NCBI GenBank assembly: GCA_030656075.1
Contig: JAUSOT010000242.1
Location: 1 to 41,802 of the forward strand
Source of the DNA: Candidatus Cloacimonadales bacterium
GTDB lineage: Bacteria > Cloacimonadota > Cloacimonadia > Cloacimonadales > TCS61
Length of the DNA stretch: 41,802 bases
Reading direction: 5' to 3'
Shown here: piece by piece, positions 38,165 through 41,802 of the stretch
Position numbering within the stretch: the stretch's first letter is position 1
Layout: each line of letters begins with the position of its first letter
Program-made: the position numbers and the translations under genes
The notes under the pieces: generated by a model
Databases searched by the model: none
What the model saw: only the letters and a program-made list of their open reading frames with translations
Told to the model about the DNA's origin: nothing

Positions 38165-41164
38165 ATGAAAAAAGCAATTATACTTTTTATATTAATAATA
38201 GGAATAATTCAAATCTGTTTGTCTTCCAATCGCGAAGTGGTCATTGAAGATTTTGAAAGCGGCAGCGTTAATTTTACCTCTTATCCTGGTGAAGATCTGG
38301 AACCTGACAGTTTTGGAATAGTATCCGATACTACTTCCACTCCCCAGTCTCAATTTGCACTTTTACTTTATGGCAACACCTGGAAAGTAGAAGCAATCTC
38401 CCCTCTTCAGCTACAGGAAAACGATGTTTGGCAGATCGATGTTTTTGTGCCGAATGTTTCCGATATCCAGGGTTTTGGCCTTTCCGACGGCACGAATACC
38501 CTTTTCTATTCCTTTTTTGGTTCCGAAACTCTCAATATTGAAGAATGGGTTCCGGTCTATCAGGGAAATTTTACTACCAACGCCTGGCATTCTTTTCTGC
38601 TGCCGGTGGCAGACGACTGGTTTGCCTGGTATGATGAATTTCCGCTGATCAGCCAGATCATTTTTGTGAATGACTCCGACACTAACAGCGGCATTGTTTA
38701 TTTTGATGATGTCATAAATATAACTGAAGACCTGCCGATCGCCCCGGAAGTGGAAATCTCTTATTCCATTATCGGAGACCATACAGATGAAACCGGGCTT
38801 CGGAATGTAACTGTTCAATTTGAAGCTTTAATAACCGATCCCGATAGCGATTCACTGTATTATTTCTGGGATTTTGGCGATGGAAATACCAGCGATCTGG
38901 AAGATCCCGAACATACTTTCATCGTGCAGGATGATCACAGTTATACCGTGCTTTTGCAGGTTCAGGATGATACCGATCTCTGGGGATTTGCCAATTGCCG
39001 TGTCGATGTGGATTTGGGTGAAACTTCCTTCCCGATAACCATGAATTTCGTCGGCGATATTTCCCTGGCTCGCAATATGCAGGGAGTGATCAACAGCATC
39101 GGTCTGGAAGCCATTTTCGATCCGACCTTACCCTGGCTGGGAGATTATGCAGACATCACTGTCGCCAACCTGGAAACTCCCTTCACGACAGCCACGGCGC
39201 ATCATCCCACCAAAACCATCTACTTCAAATCTAATCCTGAAAATGCCGCAGGTTTGGCTTACGCAAACATCGATATTGTAACGATGGCCAACAACCATGT
39301 TTGGGATTATCTCTATCCCGGTTTATTGGAAACTCAATTAACGCTTGATTCATTGAATATCCTGCATTCCGGTGCCGGAGAAAATTCTTATGAAGCATAT
39401 TTGCCTTTGTTCTACAATAAATCAGGAGTAAATTTTGCCTTTCTGGCAAGCTGTGATCGAACCGGACAATACAATAATTATCAACCCTATCTGCAAGCCG
39501 GCTATGATAAATCCGGATTTGCTTACATGACGCCCTACTACATTCAGCAGCAGATCCAGGATGTGGAGGATGTGGCTGATCTAGTTGTAGTGGAAACGCA
39601 TTCCGGCAGTGAATATTCAACTGCGCCCGGAGCAAATTACGATTTTGCCCAGATCTTTGCCGGCTGGAATGCAAAAGACTTCGCCGAGGAAGAAGATTAT
39701 ACACCACGCCTGGATATTCCCCACATGTGGGATATCGAGATCAGGCATTTTTTCATCGATAATGGCGCCGATATTGTGATCTGTCATCATCCCCATATAA
39801 TCCAGGGATTGGAAGTTTACAATGGCAAACTTATCGCTCATTCCCTGGGAGATTTCATCTTTGACCTGAACTATTCCGAAACTTTCCCGTCTATGATCCT
39901 GAATACAAAGATCAATGAAGAGGGATTTTATAATTATCAGATCACTCCGGTTTTCATAGATGATTACGTTCCAAACTATGCCAGCGGAGAACTGGGAATT
40001 CATGTGCTGGACTATCTGGCTATGAAATCGAAAGAATTGAACACTTATCTGCAGGTTGACCGACAGAACAATCTTGCTGAAGTCATCATCGATACGCTGA
40101 CCATGCAGATCGAACAGCAATTTTATCAACAAGTTGTTGAGTTGGATTCTTTGAATGAATACTTGATTACACCACCCATCAAACTGCCGCATAATGGATT
40201 TATTTCTCAAATCGACAATATTTTTCCTAATGCAAACTACGAATTCCGACTTGGCAGAGAAAAGGTCTGGTTTGGAAATTTTGAACCTGAAGGTTCTACC
40301 GAATGGGACGTGAACAGTGATGATGAGTGGATCGATGATGAAGAAAGCTATGAAGGTGAGTATTCTCTTTGCCAGCACAGTACCGAGAATGCACCGGGCA
40401 ATATCATCACCAACCTGGAAAACCGCATGAAAAGATATTCGAATGGAAACTACTCAATTCAGGGCTACATCAAAACCCAAAATGGTAATGGAGTTACGTT
40501 CCATGTACGCTTTTTTAGCAGTAGAACCGGAGGCAACCAGCTCGGACTGGAACACCTGGGATTAGTCTCAGGCGATTCAGATTGGCAATATTATCACCAA
40601 GAATTCACTCTGCCGCAAGGAACTAATTATCTGGATGTTTACTGCAACAGTGAACCACCCGCAAATGGAGAGTCTTTTTCCTGGTTTGATAATGTTGGTC
40701 TCATCGAGTGGACGGAATGGGAACCTTTTGTAACTTCACCTGCGGAGATTATAAATCCTAACGATTATTATTATTTACAGATCAGAACTGCCGAAGTGAT
40801 CGAATTGACAACTATTCGTTTCCAGGAAACAAATTACGGAAACTATTATGTCCACGCTGCTAACGATGTACCTGGAAAACACACTACTGCTGAACTGAAG
40901 AGAAATTATCCCAATCCATTTAATCCCACAACCACCATCACATTTGATCTGCATATTCCAGCCGAAGTGGAATTGAGCGTTTACAACATCAAAGGTCAGA
41001 AAGTGAAAACTCTGCTCAAATCTCAGCTTGCATCCGGCACCTGGAACACTCAATGGAACGGTAAAGATTCCACCGGCAAAAATGCCGCTTCAGGAGTATA
41101 TTTCTTCCAATTGAAAGTGAATAAAAAACAAATCGATACGAGGAAATGCTTGCTGCTGAAATAG
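38165..41164 (+). CDS. Secreted CapA-type protein with PKD and type IX-like sorting domains
   Basis: A 999-residue exported protein. Order: signal peptide 1-20; a carbohydrate-binding-like beta sandwich (about 25-185); a PKD domain (about 192-283, YYFWDFGDGNTSDLEDPEHTF); a CapA/PgsA-type metallophosphoesterase-like domain (about 290-600) with NFVGDISLARN, NLETPF, MANNHVWDY, VETHSGSEY, CHHPHIIQG and HSLGDFIFD; a second carbohydrate-binding-like region (about 730-870); and the C-terminal sorting domain (about 915-999) with NYPNPFNPTT and ASGVYFFQL. Known CapA proteins take part in poly-gamma-glutamate capsule synthesis at the membrane. A multidomain exported form with a sorting tail suggests surface-glycan or polymer processing instead. 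The ribosome site AGAAAGGGG precedes the ATG. Confidence 0.87.
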   Translation: MKKAIILFILIIGIIQICLSSNREVVIEDFESGSVNFTSYPGEDLEPDSFGIVSDTTSTPQSQFALLLYGNTWKVEAISPLQLQENDVWQIDVFVPNVSDIQGFGLSDGTNTLFYSFFGSETLNIEEWVPVYQGNFTTNAWHSFLLPVADDWFAWYDEFPLISQIIFVNDSDTNSGIVYFDDVINITEDLPIAPEVEISYSIIGDHTDETGLRNVTVQFEALITDPDSDSLYYFWDFGDGNTSDLEDPEHTFIVQDDHSYTVLLQVQDDTDLWGFANCRVDVDLGETSFPITMNFVGDISLARNMQGVINSIGLEAIFDPTLPWLGDYADITVANLETPFTTATAHHPTKTIYFKSNPENAAGLAYANIDIVTMANNHVWDYLYPGLLETQLTLDSLNILHSGAGENSYEAYLPLFYNKSGVNFAFLASCDRTGQYNNYQPYLQAGYDKSGFAYMTPYYIQQQIQDVEDVADLVVVETHSGSEYSTAPGANYDFAQIFAGWNAKDFAEEEDYTPRLDIPHMWDIEIRHFFIDNGADIVICHHPHIIQGLEVYNGKLIAHSLGDFIFDLNYSETFPSMILNTKINEEGFYNYQITPVFIDDYVPNYASGELGIHVLDYLAMKSKELNTYLQVDRQNNLAEVIIDTLTMQIEQQFYQQVVELDSLNEYLITPPIKLPHNGFISQIDNIFPNANYEFRLGREKVWFGNFEPEGSTEWDVNSDDEWIDDEESYEGEYSLCQHSTENAPGNIITNLENRMKRYSNGNYSIQGYIKTQNGNGVTFHVRFFSSRTGGNQLGLEHLGLVSGDSDWQYYHQEFTLPQGTNYLDVYCNSEPPANGESFSWFDNVGLIEWTEWEPFVTSPAEIINPNDYYYLQIRTAEVIELTTIRFQETNYGNYYVHAANDVPGKHTTAELKRNYPNPFNPTTTITFDLHIPAEVELSVYNIKGQKVKTLLKSQLASGTWNTQWNGKDSTGKNAASGVYFFQLKVNKKQIDTRKCLLLK

Positions 41165-41182
41165 AAAAACCTCATCCTGCTG

Positions 41183-41214
41183 TCCTTCTCCTAATTCGCT
41201 TCGCAGGAGAAGGA
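41183..41214. repeat. Perfect 10-base palindrome after the CapA-type gene
   Basis: TCCTTCTCCT and AGGAGAAGGA pair around a 12-base loop containing CGCTTCGC. It is 18 bases after the stop codon but lacks a T-run. The sequence resembles the TTCCCTCT...CGCTTCGC...AGAGGGAA palindrome at 35895-35930. Confidence 0.7.
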
Positions 41215-41280
41215 ATATTAGAAATGCAGGGAGAATTGGTCATTGGTCATAAGTCATTGAATATAGATCATTTGTCATGA

Positions 41281-41314
41281 AACCTTCCGAACGATCGTAG
41301 AACCTTCTGAACGT
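41281..41314 (+). repeat. Covarying hairpin repeat, copy 4 (diverged)
   Basis: AACCTTCCGAACG, spacer, AACCTTCTGAACG. The right arm has one mismatch to the left (TTCCGAA with TTCTGAA), so this copy is partly decayed. Confidence 0.65.
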
Positions 41315-41330
41315 TTGAAGTGTAAAGATT

Positions 41331-41377
41331 TGAAATTCTGAAGTCCCCTTCTGCGCTGGGAACTCCAGTCTTTCATT
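41331..41377 (+). repeat. Direct repeat, first block, copy A
   Basis: A 47-base unit containing TGAAGTCCCCTTCTGCGCTG and ending GTCTTTCATT. It is nearly identical to 41562-41608. Confidence 0.85.
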
Positions 41378-41379
41378 CC

Positions 41380-41430
41380 TGTCTTTGCGAGGTTTTTTTC
41401 CTACGTTGTTCTTCCGAAGCAATCTCTACT
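41380..41430 (+). repeat. TGTCTTTGCGAG...CGAAGCAATCTCTACT repeat, copy 3 (lodged inside copy A)
   Basis: It lies in the 103-base segment 41378-41480 that separates the two blocks of copy A and is absent from copy B. Confidence 0.75.
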
Positions 41431-41480
41431 GTTTTTCTCTCGTTGCCAATCTCCTGATTGGTAACGCAATTTGAAGTGAA

Positions 41481-41551
41481 ATTCCCGTACTCGACTTAAC
41501 AATTCGGATTTCTTGCAGCCAAACTTAACCGAAGAGCTGAGTTGAGAACGG
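41481..41551 (+). repeat. Direct repeat, second block, copy A
   Basis: Begins ATTCCCGTACTCGACTT and ends GAGTTGAGAACGG. The matching block in copy B is 41609-41678. Confidence 0.7.
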
Positions 41552-41561
41552 ATTGGAAAAT

Positions 41562-41678
41562 TGAAATCCTGAAGTCCCCTTCTACGCTGGGAACTCCAGT
41601 CTTTCATTATTCCCGGATTCGACTTGCTAATTCAGAATTCTTTCAGATTTCTCCACTGAAGAAACGAGTTGAGAACGG
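41562..41678 (+). repeat. Direct repeat, copy B, uninterrupted
   Basis: First block 41562-41608 and second block 41609-41678 are directly adjacent here, ending GAGTTGAGAACGG. This is the uninterrupted counterpart of copy A. Confidence 0.8.
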
Positions 41679-41802
41679 CTAAAAAGCAACCATTTAACCG
41701 CAAACCATTACTCTTCTTTTATTAACTAAAAATATTTCATTTGACTGAAATGTGCGGAATTGTTTTGAAGGGATTGTTGATAAATTGAATAAAAAATGAT
41801 TC

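Larger units (their letters stand above)
41165..41802. other. Gene-free repeat region at the right edge
   Basis: No credible gene in these 638 bases. It contains a palindrome, a covarying-repeat copy, a direct duplication of about 117 bases in two blocks, and a TGTCTTTGCGAG-type repeat lodged inside one copy. A further small palindrome (GTTGCCAATC/GATTGGTAAC, one mismatch) lies near 41443-41466. Confidence 0.65.

Noticed and set aside
39617-40378. A 253-codon minus-strand frame antisense to the CapA-type gene
   Set aside because: The plus-strand frame carries conserved metal-site motifs and a signal peptide; the antisense frame has no features of its own.

Overview
The window looks like the chromosome of an uncultured, low-GC member of the FCB group. 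Candidatus Cloacimonadota or a close relative is my best guess, not a proven assignment. Two large secreted proteins end in the FlgD-like / type IX-type C-terminal domain with the motif NYPNPFNPTT. Genes are dense and often overlap by ATGA. The gaps are full of short palindromic repeats of kinds common in FCB genomes.

Bases 1-10171 run on the minus strand, from tRNA-Pro(GGG) through endonuclease III and exonuclease III into a surface-polysaccharide operon. That operon holds a chain-length determinant, an O-antigen ligase/polymerase, a Wzx-type flippase and four GT4-type glycosyltransferases, the last cut by the window edge. Bases 10273-24943 run on the plus strand: an ABC-F ATPase, a one-subunit 2-hydroxyacyl-CoA dehydratase-family protein, an unknown 459-residue protein, a GNAT acetyltransferase, mtnA, a DUF559-class II aldolase fusion, an MTA/SAH-type deaminase, a large periplasmic parvulin-like chaperone, a PAS-GGDEF protein, a HAD phosphatase and a glycosyltransferase. 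MtnA, aldolase and deaminase together suggest salvage of methylthioadenosine or 5'-deoxyadenosine through a dihydroxyacetone-phosphate shunt.

Bases 25100-29639 hold an envelope and signalling stretch: an aromatic-rich secreted protein, two tandem pilin-like proteins (the first frameshifted), a small membrane protein, a rhodanese-like protein without its catalytic Cys, a TPR-TM-degenerate GGDEF protein, tRNA-Phe(GAA) and a small frameshifted gene. Then come a CAT-like acetyltransferase and a secreted transglutaminase-like protein. On the minus strand follows a TetR / membrane-fusion / ABC-2 permease operon with no visible ATPase gene. The window ends with an MFS transporter and a secreted CapA-type protein with a PKD domain.

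The most unusual feature is repeat biology. A DUF559 nuclease gene bounded by inverted palindromic ends lies directly after mtnA and reads in frame, through the repeat, into the aldolase. Another palindromic repeat is read as codons inside a secretion domain. One hairpin family shows a compensatory base change between copies. Near the right edge a repeat exists in interrupted and uninterrupted form, giving a filled/empty site pair.
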